NCBI GenBank assembly: GCA_024693105.1 | Contig: JAILLO010000103.1 | Span: 1 to 47,868 of the forward strand | Direction of reading: 5' to 3' | From: Clostridia bacterium | Lineage (GTDB): Bacteria > Bacillota > Clostridia > Peptostreptococcales > Anaerovoracaceae | DNA length: 47,868 nucleotides | Part shown: positions 35,346 to 44,507 of the stretch, piece after piece | Layout of the letters: the number at the start of each line of letters is the position of its first letter | Numbering within the stretch: the first letter of the stretch is position 1 | Program-made: the position numbers and the translations under genes | Notes under the pieces: generated by a model | What the model was told of the DNA's origin: nothing | The model's input: only the letters and a program-made list of their open reading frames with translations | Databases searched by the model: none

Positions 35346-36773
35346 ATGACAGCAAATGCGGCTGAAGAAATAAATGCCGGGAGATATACTTCCCGGCAGA
35401 AATCAACAATTGCCGTTGCAGTAGTGACTTCGCTTATTACAACCGTTATGGGCAGCTCGCTGAATCTTGCGATACCGTCAATAGGCGGGGAATTTCATGT
35501 GAGCGCGGGTATGATAGGCTGGGTAATAACCGGATACATGCTTGTGACGGCCACATGCTCTGTGCCTTTTGGCAGGCTTGCAGATCTGACTGACCGGAAA
35601 AAGGTCCTTGTTGTCGGTATAGCTATTTTTGCCTTTACATCACTTGCTGCCGTCTTTTGCGACAGCATGATGCTTCTGCTTGCCGCACGTATGCTTCAGG
35701 GCGTGGGAGCTGCAATGATTTTTGCGACAAATCATGCCATTCTTATAAGTGCATTTCCGGGAAATATGCGCGGAAGAGTGCTTGGATATGCACTGTCGGC
35801 GACTTACATCGGACTTTCCGCAGGACCTGTAATCGGCGGCATTTTTACGCATAATTTCGGCTGGAGATCGCTGTTTGTTTTTTCTTTTATCATAAGTACT
35901 TTTGTTCTTATAATTGCTGCAAAGGGTCTTGACCCGCAGCGCAGCCCGCAGGGCACATCACTGAACGCGGAAACGGCGGATGTGCCGGGAAATATTCTTT
36001 ATATTGTTTCACTTACAATGCTGCTTTTCGGTCTTACCGAAATTAACAGGGGTATGTGGCCGGCGTTGCTTTCGCTGGCAGGATTTATACTGCTTGTTCT
36101 TTTTTTCAGGCATGAAATGCATACTGCAAGCCCGGTTGTTGATGTAAGACTCTTCAAAAGCAATATTGCCTATACACTCTCAAATATAGCAACACTTCTT
36201 AATTACGGTGCGACTTTTGCAATTACATACATGCTGTCGATATATTTTCAGGTCGTCAAAGGCATGGATTCGCAGACTGCAGGTTTTATTCTGATTACGA
36301 CACCGCTTGTAATGGCTGTGCTGACACCTGCGGCGGGAAGACTTTCCGACAGAAAATCGCCATATATCATGGCCTCTGCAGGTATGGGCATCTGCGCACT
36401 GCCGCTTTTCTTTTATTGCTTCATTTCCAAAGATACATCAGTATGGATTATTATAATTGCGCTTCTTGTTGCGGGAATAGGCTTTGCCACTTTCTCTTCA
36501 CCCAATACAAACGCGGTTCTCGGATGTGTCGACAGGGAATATTACGGTGTGGCTTCATCGCTTCTTGCCACAATGCGGACGATGGGACATACTCTGAGCA
36601 TGGTTGCAATTACCGTTATTGTGACTATGAACATGGGCAGTCTTTCCCTTGCCGAAGCAGAGCCGGACACCCTTATTCATACAATGCATCAGGCATTTAC
36701 GCTGTTTTCTCTTACCTGCGTTGCGGGTGTATTTATATCTCTAAAAAGAAATACCAATATCAAAAGAGAATAA
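35346..36773 (+). CDS. DHA2-type MFS drug exporter
   Basis: A 475-residue exporter with 14 hydrophobic segments, as in the DHA2 branch of the major facilitator superfamily. SSLNLAIPSIGGEF in segment 1, the loop motif GRLADLTDRKK and GYALSATYIGLSAGPVIGG (antiporter-type motif) are visible. It should expel drugs or metabolites with proton exchange. The ribosome binding site GGAAGGAG lies in the end of the esterase gene, so the two are translationally coupled. The functional link between an esterase and an exporter is unexplained. Confidence 0.9.
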   Translation: MTANAAEEINAGRYTSRQKSTIAVAVVTSLITTVMGSSLNLAIPSIGGEFHVSAGMIGWVITGYMLVTATCSVPFGRLADLTDRKKVLVVGIAIFAFTSLAAVFCDSMMLLLAARMLQGVGAAMIFATNHAILISAFPGNMRGRVLGYALSATYIGLSAGPVIGGIFTHNFGWRSLFVFSFIISTFVLIIAAKGLDPQRSPQGTSLNAETADVPGNILYIVSLTMLLFGLTEINRGMWPALLSLAGFILLVLFFRHEMHTASPVVDVRLFKSNIAYTLSNIATLLNYGATFAITYMLSIYFQVVKGMDSQTAGFILITTPLVMAVLTPAAGRLSDRKSPYIMASAGMGICALPLFFYCFISKDTSVWIIIIALLVAGIGFATFSSPNTNAVLGCVDREYYGVASSLLATMRTMGHTLSMVAITVIVTMNMGSLSLAEAEPDTLIHTMHQAFTLFSLTCVAGVFISLKRNTNIKRE

Positions 36774-36780
36774 AAACAAC

Positions 36781-36833
36781 ATTTCAAACAGAACGGAAAA
36801 CGAAATTTCAAAAAAGAAAAAGAACATTTCAAA
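36781..36833. repeat. Three ATTTCAAA repeats upstream of the PstS-like gene
   Basis: ATTTCAAA occurs at 36781, 36805 and 36826, spaced 24 and 21 bp (about two helical turns), in an A-rich gap. A transcription-factor site array is possible; the low complexity is a caution. Confidence 0.35.
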
Positions 36834-36924
36834 ACAAAATAACAAGGAACTTTTCGTATTATTATTTGTCTAAACAGAAGATGTGTATTCAATAAACTAA
36901 TTATTGCAGGGAGGGAAGTTTACT

Positions 36925-37851
36925 ATGAAAAAGAAATTACTGGCGGCAGCCCTTATATTTGTGCTGGCAGCGTCTATGCTTTCAGGCTGCACGGAGCAGA
37001 AGCCGGCTGAAGAGCAGGTGCCGCAGGAACAGGAGCAGCAAAAGAGCACACTTCACTTTACGGCGGAGGAACTGCCGAAAATAGACGGTGCAACCGCACT
37101 GGCCCCGTATTATGAGGCAATGGCGGCAAAACTCCTTGACATGGATGTAAAAGATGCAAGGCAGTATGTTCAGTGCAACAGAACAGACGGAGCCTATGAA
37201 AATCTGATTTCGGGGAAAGTCGACATGATTTTCTGCTCAATGCCTTCAACAGAGCAGAAGCAGATGGCCGAAGATGCCGGCGTGGAATTTGAAACATTCC
37301 CTTTCCTTAACGGAGGCTTTGTATTTTTCGTCAATAAAGACAATCCCGTAGAAAGTCTTTCCGTGAAGCAGCTTCATGATATCTATTCCGGAAAGATTAA
37401 AAACTGGAAGGAGGTCGGAGGAAAAGACGTTGAGATTGTTCCTTTCCAGCGGCCTGATAACTCGGGAAGCCAGACCGGAATCTATAACTATGTAATTTCC
37501 GAAGACGAAATTATGGACGCGCCGACAGAAATGAAGATAGCCGATATGGGCGGCATAATAGACGCGGTTGCATCATATGACAATGCTGCGGGAGCCATAG
37601 GATATTCTTATTATTACTACGTTGCAAACATGCATTATTCTGACAAAATCAAGCTGGTGGCGATTGACGGAATACTTCCGGGGGACGACACTATTGCGGA
37701 CGGGACTTATCCTTTGATTAACCCGTCGCTCGTAATTATCAATAAGGGAACGCCAAAGAACAGCCCTGTCAGAAAGGTTGTGGAATGGATACTCAGCGAT
37801 GAGGGAAAGCAGGTAGCGAGGGAGAACGGATATGTGCCAAAGGAAGATTAG
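36925..37851 (+). CDS. PstS-like substrate-binding lipoprotein
   Basis: A 308-residue precursor starting at ATG 36925 with GGGAGGGAAG upstream; an upstream TTG is not used. The lipobox MLSGC gives a lipid-anchored protein. IDGATALAPY at 53-62 and the NSGSQTG loop at 179-185 match the anion-binding segments of phosphate-binding PstS-type proteins. No pstC, pstA or pstB is adjacent, so it may be an orphan scavenger, serve distant permeases, or bind another anion. Its end overlaps the next gene by 20 bases. Confidence 0.85.
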   Translation: MKKKLLAAALIFVLAASMLSGCTEQKPAEEQVPQEQEQQKSTLHFTAEELPKIDGATALAPYYEAMAAKLLDMDVKDARQYVQCNRTDGAYENLISGKVDMIFCSMPSTEQKQMAEDAGVEFETFPFLNGGFVFFVNKDNPVESLSVKQLHDIYSGKIKNWKEVGGKDVEIVPFQRPDNSGSQTGIYNYVISEDEIMDAPTEMKIADMGGIIDAVASYDNAAGAIGYSYYYYVANMHYSDKIKLVAIDGILPGDDTIADGTYPLINPSLVIINKGTPKNSPVRKVVEWILSDEGKQVARENGYVPKED

Positions 37852-39418
37852 AAGAAAAACTTTGTGCCTTTTGACGCTGATACTGGCTGTCGCAATGCTC
37901 TTTTGCGGCTGTGATGCGGGGAAAACGCAGGCCGGGGAAGAAGCGCCAGAAAAAGCGGAAAACGGTAATGCTATTAATTCACCTGTCGAAATTTCATATC
38001 TCATACAGAATCCTATAGAAATTGACGACCAGTCGCTTTCGGACGATAACGGTGATTTTTCATACACTACCGTAAAAATTTCAGGACTTGCAGATACAGC
38101 GCTTCAGAAAAAAATAAACGAACGTCTGAAAAATGCGGTAAACGACATGAAGAACGCGGACCCTCCGGCATACCGCGGAATAAAAGCAAAACTCGGGGAA
38201 AATCCGAAGATTACCTCAGAATATGTGCATTCGGCCGTGGAATTTAATTCGAACAATATACTTTCGGTTTCGATAAGCAGAAATGCTTCATGCGGAGAGG
38301 GAGGCTTTTCCGAGATGAAGACACTCAATATCAATCTGGCTACGGGAGAAGATATTGCCCTTGGCGATCTTTTCTGCGATGATATTGATTATCTTGAGTA
38401 TATCAATAAGGAATTTTACCGTCAGCTGAAGGATTCTAACAGCGACGAGGAAGACAGCTATGAAAGAAGCCTTTATTTCCTTCAGACGAAGCCTTTCGGG
38501 GGGATTTCGGAAAACCAGAAATACTATCTCAATGAGTACACCGGTGATGTTGTTCTTGTTATAGATCAGGATACTCCGGAATTTGATACGAACTGCACTT
38601 ACGAGTTTGTAACTGTTCCGGTGGGGACAAATGCGGCTTATACAAAGAGGTTTATGTCCGATGAAAATATCTACAAATATGACGGTCCGGAAATTAAAAG
38701 GCTCATCAGTGCGAACCTTATGTCTGACATTATTGAAGATGATGCCGGGAATGTTGATGGCAGGGAAGACCTTGGATATACGGTTACCACACGTTATTCT
38801 TCAAAACTTCCGGAAGAACTCAAGGAGCGGATTAAAGCATACAACGCACCTACTTCCGATGGTATAGAAAAACTGAAAGAAATAGATTCGCTTTATGAAC
38901 ATGATGAAGAAAATGATACGTACGGCGGCTATGAAAGACGTGTATTTGCTGACAGCATAGGTGGTTTCTGGTACATCCAGGAAAGCGACTATATAGGAAT
39001 TGGCGGTCTTATTTACGATCCCGAAGGAGATGCATACAACCAGCAGTTTACAAGCGTTGAAATTTCAAATCATCATACATACAATCCGAATACTTTAAAG
39101 GAAATGAAGCTTAAGGATATTTTCAAGTCGGGAACAGACGTCAAAAAGATCGTGACGGCCGCAATGCGAAAAGCAGTTGAGGAGAATGACGAGCTTAACG
39201 ACAATGAACTTGACGATGCCGTATATGAGAACCTTTATGAGAACATAACGGGATTCTATCCTTCGATGGATTCCCTGATGCTTTCGTTCGGCGATATCGA
39301 CAAGCTTCTTGATGAAAATCGGGTTTCTGCGGATGTTAAGTTTACCATAGGCTATACGATTGCTTCTCTTAAATATAAGAATCTCGGATGCGACAATCTG
39401 CTGATATTTGATTATTGA
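37832..39418 (+). CDS. Lipoprotein resembling DUF4163/DUF3298 (RsiV/PdaC-like)
   Basis: A 528-residue exported lipoprotein. The signal ends near LFCGC, a weak lipobox, with Cys27 the likely lipid site. Repeated blocks at about 60-270 (for example LNINLATGEDIALGDLF, then YLNEYTGDVVLVIDQDTPEF) fit the DUF4163-DUF3298 pair found in the extracellular part of anti-sigma factor RsiV and in the deacetylase PdaC. A second related half follows (SVEISNHHTYN, LKEMKLKDIF). No transmembrane or catalytic domain is seen. It overlaps the PstS-like gene by 20 bases, implying coupling. Function unknown. Confidence 0.75.
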   Translation: MCQRKIRRKTLCLLTLILAVAMLFCGCDAGKTQAGEEAPEKAENGNAINSPVEISYLIQNPIEIDDQSLSDDNGDFSYTTVKISGLADTALQKKINERLKNAVNDMKNADPPAYRGIKAKLGENPKITSEYVHSAVEFNSNNILSVSISRNASCGEGGFSEMKTLNINLATGEDIALGDLFCDDIDYLEYINKEFYRQLKDSNSDEEDSYERSLYFLQTKPFGGISENQKYYLNEYTGDVVLVIDQDTPEFDTNCTYEFVTVPVGTNAAYTKRFMSDENIYKYDGPEIKRLISANLMSDIIEDDAGNVDGREDLGYTVTTRYSSKLPEELKERIKAYNAPTSDGIEKLKEIDSLYEHDEENDTYGGYERRVFADSIGGFWYIQESDYIGIGGLIYDPEGDAYNQQFTSVEISNHHTYNPNTLKEMKLKDIFKSGTDVKKIVTAAMRKAVEENDELNDNELDDAVYENLYENITGFYPSMDSLMLSFGDIDKLLDENRVSADVKFTIGYTIASLKYKNLGCDNLLIFDY

Positions 39419-39458
39419 AAAGCAGGCCGCAATATAAGCGGGTAATCAACAAAAGATG

Positions 39459-39507
39459 CAGAGGCTTTGGGTTTAAAAATTAAAAATCCAAAGCCTCTGA
39501 TTTTTTT
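39459..39507 (+). terminator. Intrinsic terminator after the lipoprotein pair
   Basis: Perfect 12-bp stem CAGAGGCTTTGG (39459-39470) with CCAAAGCCTCTG (39488-39499), then A and seven T. Confidence 0.93.
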
Positions 39508-39513
39508 GGGTTT

Positions 39514-39635
39514 CCGACATAAACCGGGAGAACCCCGACATAACCCGGGGGCCGCAACGGGGGGTTGAGCGAAAAACCGCTGCATGCCCCGGAATCCGCT
39601 CGGCCTCCGAAATCCGCCCGGGCCCCGAAATCTGC
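39514..39635. repeat. GC-rich degenerate direct repeats
   Basis: CCGACATAAACCGGGAG (39514-39530) recurs as CCCGACATAACCCGGGGG (39534-39551). A second family CCCCGGAATCCGC, CCTCCGAAATCCGC, CCCCGAAATCTGC occurs at 39587, 39604 and 39623. The GC content stands out between an AT-rich terminator and an AT-rich leader. No gene is seen here. Confidence 0.5.
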
Positions 39636-39720
39636 AAGTGCTCTTTTATTTTGCGCGCTTTTGTGATAAAATAAACAAATATATATTTAAAAATAAATTG
39701 GATTTACGGGGGAAATTGAC

Positions 39721-40434
39721 TTGAGAAGATATTTAAATCCGGTAATGATACTTATTTTGGTTCTGCTTGTCGCAAACAGCATTCTTGACGGCAGATATTC
39801 AAATCCGGCAGACTGGCTGATGAGTATGATGTACATGCTTCCGGGCATTGTAATCGGCCTTTCCTTTCATGAGTTTGCGCATGCATTTACTGCATATAAG
39901 CTCGGTGACATGACGCCAAAGCTTCAGGGCAGAGTTACGATAAATCCGGCCGCGCATATTGATTCGCTGGGACTTATTGCACTTTTACTTGTCGGCTTCG
40001 GCTGGGGAAAGCCTGTGCAGATTGATGAATACCATTTCAGAAACAGGAGATTCTCGGAATTGCTCGTGGATATTTCGGGCGTGCTTATGAACCTTCTTGT
40101 TGCGGTTGTATTTACGATTATCCTTGCGCTGATGGCAAAAACAAATCACATAAGTGACGGTTTCACTGACAGCGTGCTTGTTATGATTGTCACTTCCGCC
40201 ATTCAGATCAATCTTGTACTTATGGTATTTAACCTTTTGCCTGTCCCGCCTCTTGACGGCTTTAATATCATAGTAAATATATTCGGTCTTAGAAATACGG
40301 ACTTTTACAATATGGTCTACAACAGAGGAATGTTTATACTTATTTTACTTATAGTGCTTGGCGTTACAGGCAGGATTATTTCGCCTCTCGTAACGAAAAT
40401 GTACATGATTCTTTTGAGTGCTTTTGTGCTGTGA
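39721..40434 (+). CDS. Site-2 protease-type M50 membrane metalloprotease
   Basis: A 237-residue membrane protein beginning at TTG 39721 with GGGGG 8-12 bases upstream. HEFAH at 50-54 holds zinc ligands His50 and His54 and catalytic-type Glu51, inside a hydrophobic segment; NLLPVPPLDG at 171-180 gives the third ligand Asp179. About six hydrophobic segments are seen. Such enzymes cleave membrane-embedded substrates, often anti-sigma factors. No PDZ domain is present. The nearby RsiV-like lipoprotein at 37832 invites a link, but its lack of a membrane-spanning sigma-binding part argues against it. Confidence 0.88.
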   Translation: MRRYLNPVMILILVLLVANSILDGRYSNPADWLMSMMYMLPGIVIGLSFHEFAHAFTAYKLGDMTPKLQGRVTINPAAHIDSLGLIALLLVGFGWGKPVQIDEYHFRNRRFSELLVDISGVLMNLLVAVVFTIILALMAKTNHISDGFTDSVLVMIVTSAIQINLVLMVFNLLPVPPLDGFNIIVNIFGLRNTDFYNMVYNRGMFILILLIVLGVTGRIISPLVTKMYMILLSAFVL

Positions 40435-40462
40435 TAAGGGTTATACAATCGGAGGAAAACGA

Positions 40463-43400
40463 ATGTCAAACGCGAAAAACCTGATTCAGAAATGCGTAAA
40501 AAAACTGACCGAGGAAGGCGACAGGGGAAAAGCTCTTTATGATGTGATTTCATTTATAGGAGAAGAATTATCTGCAGACAGGGTCTATCTTTTCAGTACG
40601 AAATCCGGTGATGCAAGAGGAACGGCTTATGAATGGTGCATGCCGGGAGTGAAGCGTATCCTTGATGAATCTGCTGTCGTTCAGAAGGAAAACAGCAGGT
40701 ACTGGAATAACTTTTCACTCAACAACAGAATCGCTTTTGTCGAAGATTTTTCAAAGCTGAAAGACGCCCGCAAAGAAGATATTGAACGCCTGAACTCATG
40801 GGGCATTCATTCTTTTGTGTTCTGCCGTTTCATATCCGAAGAAAATGTTATAGGATATATTCTTGTCGGAAACGCGAAATCCGATTATGACAGCGCATTG
40901 CTTGAAACACTTTTCATGATTATACAGGATGCACTTGTTGAAGATGATTTGCGCGGCAAAATCGACAGAATTTCAGGCGAACTGCTGATGCTGCGTGACA
41001 ATATTCCGGGAGGCGTATGCAAGATTGCGCTTGATGCGAACTTTACGCTTCTTTACGCAAACGATGCATTTTTTGAAATTATCGGATATTCAAAAGAAAA
41101 ACTGCAGGAAAGGGATTATTCAATAGCATCTGTTCTTGACGCGGCAGATGTTGAACGAATTTCAAATGTACTCCAGGAGGCACTAAAATCAGACGAGCGT
41201 TCCTTCAAGATGGAAGTAAGCATACACAGGGATAACGGCGAGCTGACCAAAATTGAGATTCTGGGCGAGCTGATGGCGGCAGGAAACGGCATTATAGGCA
41301 ACTGTATTGTCTTTGACGTTACACACCGCGAACGCCGGGAACGTGAGCTTAAACTCAATCAGGAAAGTGTTGAGGCAATTATTAAGCATATTCCGAGTGA
41401 CATATTCAGATACGATATCGAAAACGGGACTCTTACAAAATACGGTACGGAAAACAAGCTTTCGTTTTGTGAAACTATGTCAGGCCTTCCGGAAGCATTT
41501 CTTCATATGAAAAAATTCGGCGAGGAGTCGAGAAACAAGCTTTATCGCATGCTCCTTGATATAAAAGCCGGATCCGCAGAAGGAACCGTTGAAGTTGAAA
41601 TGCGTAGCAAAAGCGGCAAAATCATATGGCTGTGCGTAAGCTACCATGTAATTACAACCGACGAAGGCGAGCCGGCATATGCAATAATTGCGGCAGATGA
41701 TATTACATCGAGAAAGGAACTGGAAGACGCATATCTAAAAGAAGAAAAATTCAGGCAGGTCATGATGAGCCGCCTTGCACTCTTCTGCCAGATTAATCTT
41801 TCAAGGGACATTATCGAGCATTTTTACGGAAAATCTTTCGGCAGTATATCGGAAAAGTCATACACAAAGACTGCGGAAAAGGTCTGTGAATTAAAAATAC
41901 ACAAGGATGATGCTGAAAAATTCCGTTCGGCATTTGCAAGAGAGGCACTGCTTGCCGATTTTGAGATGGGCATCAAAAAAAGCGAGGTTGAATTCAGGTC
42001 TGCTCTTGTGGATGAGCGCTTTATCTGGACACATGTTTCGGTACATCTTGCAAAAGACCCGGGGAGCGGTGACATAAAAGCTTTTGTCTATGCAACCGAT
42101 ATTGACAGGGAAAAAAGAGAAAAGCTTGAACTGAGGGAAAAAGCTGCCAGAGATGACCTGACGGGAATTTTCAACAAGGCGCATGCCCGGGAGGAAATCG
42201 AAGCCTTTATTGCGGCGAACCGAAACGGGGCCGCGGGCGCAATGATACTTGTAAGCCTTGAAAATCTCAGCAAGGTTCATGAGACTTACGGCCATCATTT
42301 CAGCGACAAGGTGCTTGTTGATACGGCAAATTACATTGCGGGTTCAATGAGAGCCGATGACATAACGGGAACTCTCGGAGGCGACAAGTTTGTAATATTC
42401 ATGAAGAATATATCGGATGCTTCCGCAGCAGCCGAAAAAGCGGCGCAGATATGCGTTTTCGCCGAAAGGCATTATACGGAGGAGCTCCGGGTATGGTGCA
42501 GTATAGGCATCAGTATTTATCCGAATGACGGAACGTCGTTTGCGGAGCTGCTTTCAAAGGCTGAATCCGGAAATTATGAGGCGATGCGTCAGGGAAAGAA
42601 CAGATATGCTTTCTATAACCGCAGCCAGAAGGCGGCCTACAGTACGAAGCAGGTCCTTGACGAAAAACGCGAGCAGACTGTCGAAAATATGCGCAGGAAA
42701 AATATGCGTCGTGCAAATACCAGGAACATGATCTTCAGTTCCAGGGGCATTGTTGCAATTTACTTTATAATGGCAATCGCTTCGGTATTGTTTTTCGAAC
42801 ATATTGTTTCGGGAGTAAAAAGCGGCGGAATGCCGCAGGAAGCACTGTTTTCGGCGACGGTTTTCGCAATATCGCTTTTTGCCGTACCGGTCCTTATCAT
42901 GAGCATATATGTCTGGTTCAGGCGCACCAAGCTCAGGGATGATGTCACGGGCAAAAACAACAAGACGTGCTTTATGAAAGAAGCACGCAAGCTTGTCCGT
43001 AATGACAGCAGGAGAAATTATATAATGGTCTTCTGCAATGTAGTCATGTTTACCCTGATAAATGATCAGTACGGGACAAAAGTGGGCGATGAGATACTCC
43101 GGAAGATACATGCAATTATCGATGAGTCGCTGGGAAAAGGCGAGACCTCGGGAAGGCTGCGCTCTGACAAATTCGGAATACTTATGATTTCCGAGAGTGA
43201 TTCTGTAATTGAGCGAAGGCTTGAGGAAATCTCGGATGCGGCGGAACGTCTTTGCGACGGGGACGGCCTTTCCTACGGAATCAAACTTTCCTACGGAATA
43301 TACAAAATTGTGGACACAAACATGGAAATTTCGGCAATGATTGATTATGCAAGCATTGCAATGGATTTGATTTCAAAGACGTCCAAGGTTGCATACGGTA

Positions 43401-44209
43401 TATATGACAATAAGTACAAGCAGCAGATCCTGCGTGAGAAGGCAATGGAAAACAGAATGCGCGCCGCTCTTGCACATCATGATTTCCAGCTGTTTCTTCA
43501 GCCCAAATACAGAATAGCGGACGAAAGCCTTCATTCTGCGGAGGCTCTTGTCAGATGGAATGACAAGGACGAGGGCGTTATTATGCCGGACAGCTTTATC
43601 CCGCTTTTCGAAAGAAACGGTTTTATCGTTCAGCTTGATCTTTATATCTTCGAGGAGGTCTGCAAGACTATCCAGCGCTGGATCAGAGCAGGGCTGAGAC
43701 CTGTGCCGGTGGCTGTCAATCTGTCGAGACAGAATCTTGATGTACCTGATTTTCTTGATGTATACAAGAAGATTCTGAGGGAATACGATATACCTCCGAG
43801 ATATATTGAGTTTGAATTTACCGAAACGGTAGTATATGACCGTGCTGATATGCTTGAAAAGATAGTTGATGATATTCACGGCATGGGATGTATCTGCGCA
43901 ATGGATGATTTCGGAAGCGGATACTCGTCTCTTAATATGCTTCAGCGTATTTCTGTCGATGTTCTGAAAATGGACTGCGCTTTCTTTACGGAAACCGGCT
44001 ACGGAAACGGCAAAAACAGAAAGCTTGTAAGCAGCATAGTGAGCATGGCAAAGGCGCTCAAGCTTGAAACGGTTGCAGAGGGTGTTGAGAGCAGGGAACA
44101 GTTTGAATTCCTGAAGGAGCAGGGATGCGATTATGTGCAGGGATATGTTTTCTCACCGGCACTGTCGGTATCTGATTTTGAGCAGCTGAAATTCGGCAGA
44201 AACGTATAA
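40463..44209 (+). CDS. GAF/PAS sensor with two degenerate GGDEF domains, a TM hairpin and EAL phosphodiesterase
   Basis: A 1248-residue protein starting at ATG 40463, after GGAGGAAAAC. In order: GAF-like region (about 10-165, with AYEWCMPG), three PAS-like regions (about 172-295, 300-420, 425-555), a first GGDEF-type domain with GGDKF (639-643) in place of GGDEF but an RADD site five residues upstream, two transmembrane segments (about 762-782 and 797-820), a second GGDEF-type domain with RSDKF (900-904), and EAL (about 990-1240). The EAL domain is intact: EALVRW at 1027, VNLSRQN, EFEFTET, MDDFGSGYSS at 1147, LKMD and ETVAEGVE. I infer an active cyclic-di-GMP phosphodiesterase, with the first GGDEF domain possibly a ligand sensor. 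Confidence 0.9.
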   Translation: MSNAKNLIQKCVKKLTEEGDRGKALYDVISFIGEELSADRVYLFSTKSGDARGTAYEWCMPGVKRILDESAVVQKENSRYWNNFSLNNRIAFVEDFSKLKDARKEDIERLNSWGIHSFVFCRFISEENVIGYILVGNAKSDYDSALLETLFMIIQDALVEDDLRGKIDRISGELLMLRDNIPGGVCKIALDANFTLLYANDAFFEIIGYSKEKLQERDYSIASVLDAADVERISNVLQEALKSDERSFKMEVSIHRDNGELTKIEILGELMAAGNGIIGNCIVFDVTHRERRERELKLNQESVEAIIKHIPSDIFRYDIENGTLTKYGTENKLSFCETMSGLPEAFLHMKKFGEESRNKLYRMLLDIKAGSAEGTVEVEMRSKSGKIIWLCVSYHVITTDEGEPAYAIIAADDITSRKELEDAYLKEEKFRQVMMSRLALFCQINLSRDIIEHFYGKSFGSISEKSYTKTAEKVCELKIHKDDAEKFRSAFAREALLADFEMGIKKSEVEFRSALVDERFIWTHVSVHLAKDPGSGDIKAFVYATDIDREKREKLELREKAARDDLTGIFNKAHAREEIEAFIAANRNGAAGAMILVSLENLSKVHETYGHHFSDKVLVDTANYIAGSMRADDITGTLGGDKFVIFMKNISDASAAAEKAAQICVFAERHYTEELRVWCSIGISIYPNDGTSFAELLSKAESGNYEAMRQGKNRYAFYNRSQKAAYSTKQVLDEKREQTVENMRRKNMRRANTRNMIFSSRGIVAIYFIMAIASVLFFEHIVSGVKSGGMPQEALFSATVFAISLFAVPVLIMSIYVWFRRTKLRDDVTGKNNKTCFMKEARKLVRNDSRRNYIMVFCNVVMFTLINDQYGTKVGDEILRKIHAIIDESLGKGETSGRLRSDKFGILMISESDSVIERRLEEISDAAERLCDGDGLSYGIKLSYGIYKIVDTNMEISAMIDYASIAMDLISKTSKVAYGIYDNKYKQQILREKAMENRMRAALAHHDFQLFLQPKYRIADESLHSAEALVRWNDKDEGVIMPDSFIPLFERNGFIVQLDLYIFEEVCKTIQRWIRAGLRPVPVAVNLSRQNLDVPDFLDVYKKILREYDIPPRYIEFEFTETVVYDRADMLEKIVDDIHGMGCICAMDDFGSGYSSLNMLQRISVDVLKMDCAFFTETGYGNGKNRKLVSSIVSMAKALKLETVAEGVESREQFEFLKEQGCDYVQGYVFSPALSVSDFEQLKFGRNV

Positions 44210-44235
44210 TTTTTCAGCTTGGATCTTATATTTAA

Positions 44236-44288
44236 GACAGGGCGTGTGAAAAATGAGATTTCATTTTTCACACACCCCGTCTTTTTTT
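44236..44288 (+). terminator. Strong terminator after the EAL gene
   Basis: Stem GTGTGAAAAATGA (44244-44256) with TCATTTTTCACAC (44261-44273), extended by GAC/GTC and GGG/CCC pairs with single mismatches, then seven T. Confidence 0.95.
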
Positions 44289-44302
44289 AAATGCACAAAA
44301 TC

Positions 44303-44507
44303 TATGCCTTATACAAAGGAAATATAGCTTGCAGGGCATAGATTTTGAGTGGAAAACAGATAATTTGTCTTCGGAACGGTTTGAGATATGACTTATACAA
44401 AAGAATAATGCTCCGAAGTCATACAGCAGGCTGCCCGAAAAGGCTCGAATCAAAAAAGGAACTGAAAAATATGCCTTGTGGAGCGAAGAAACTGCCGTCA
44501 AGGCATA
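44303..44507. repeat. Three covarying 37-38 nt hairpins at 83-84 bp period
   Basis: Hairpin 1 (44303-44340): TATGCC with GGCATA. The arms extend outward to AAAATCTATGCC (44297) and GGCATAGATTTT (44335). Hairpin 2 (44387-44423): TATGACTT with AAGTCATA. Hairpin 3 (44470-44507): TATGCCTTG with CAAGGCATA. CTTATACAAA begins the loop in hairpins 1 and 2. The C-G to A-T change between 1/3 and 2 preserves pairing. Starts are 84 and 83 bp apart and the spacers are each 46 bases with some shared sequence (GGAAC, TGA). No coding role is evident. Confidence 0.6.

Noticed and set aside
40418-40462. TTG start overlapping the M50 protease gene for the EAL protein
   Set aside because: ATG 40463 has GGAGG at a good distance and avoids the overlap.
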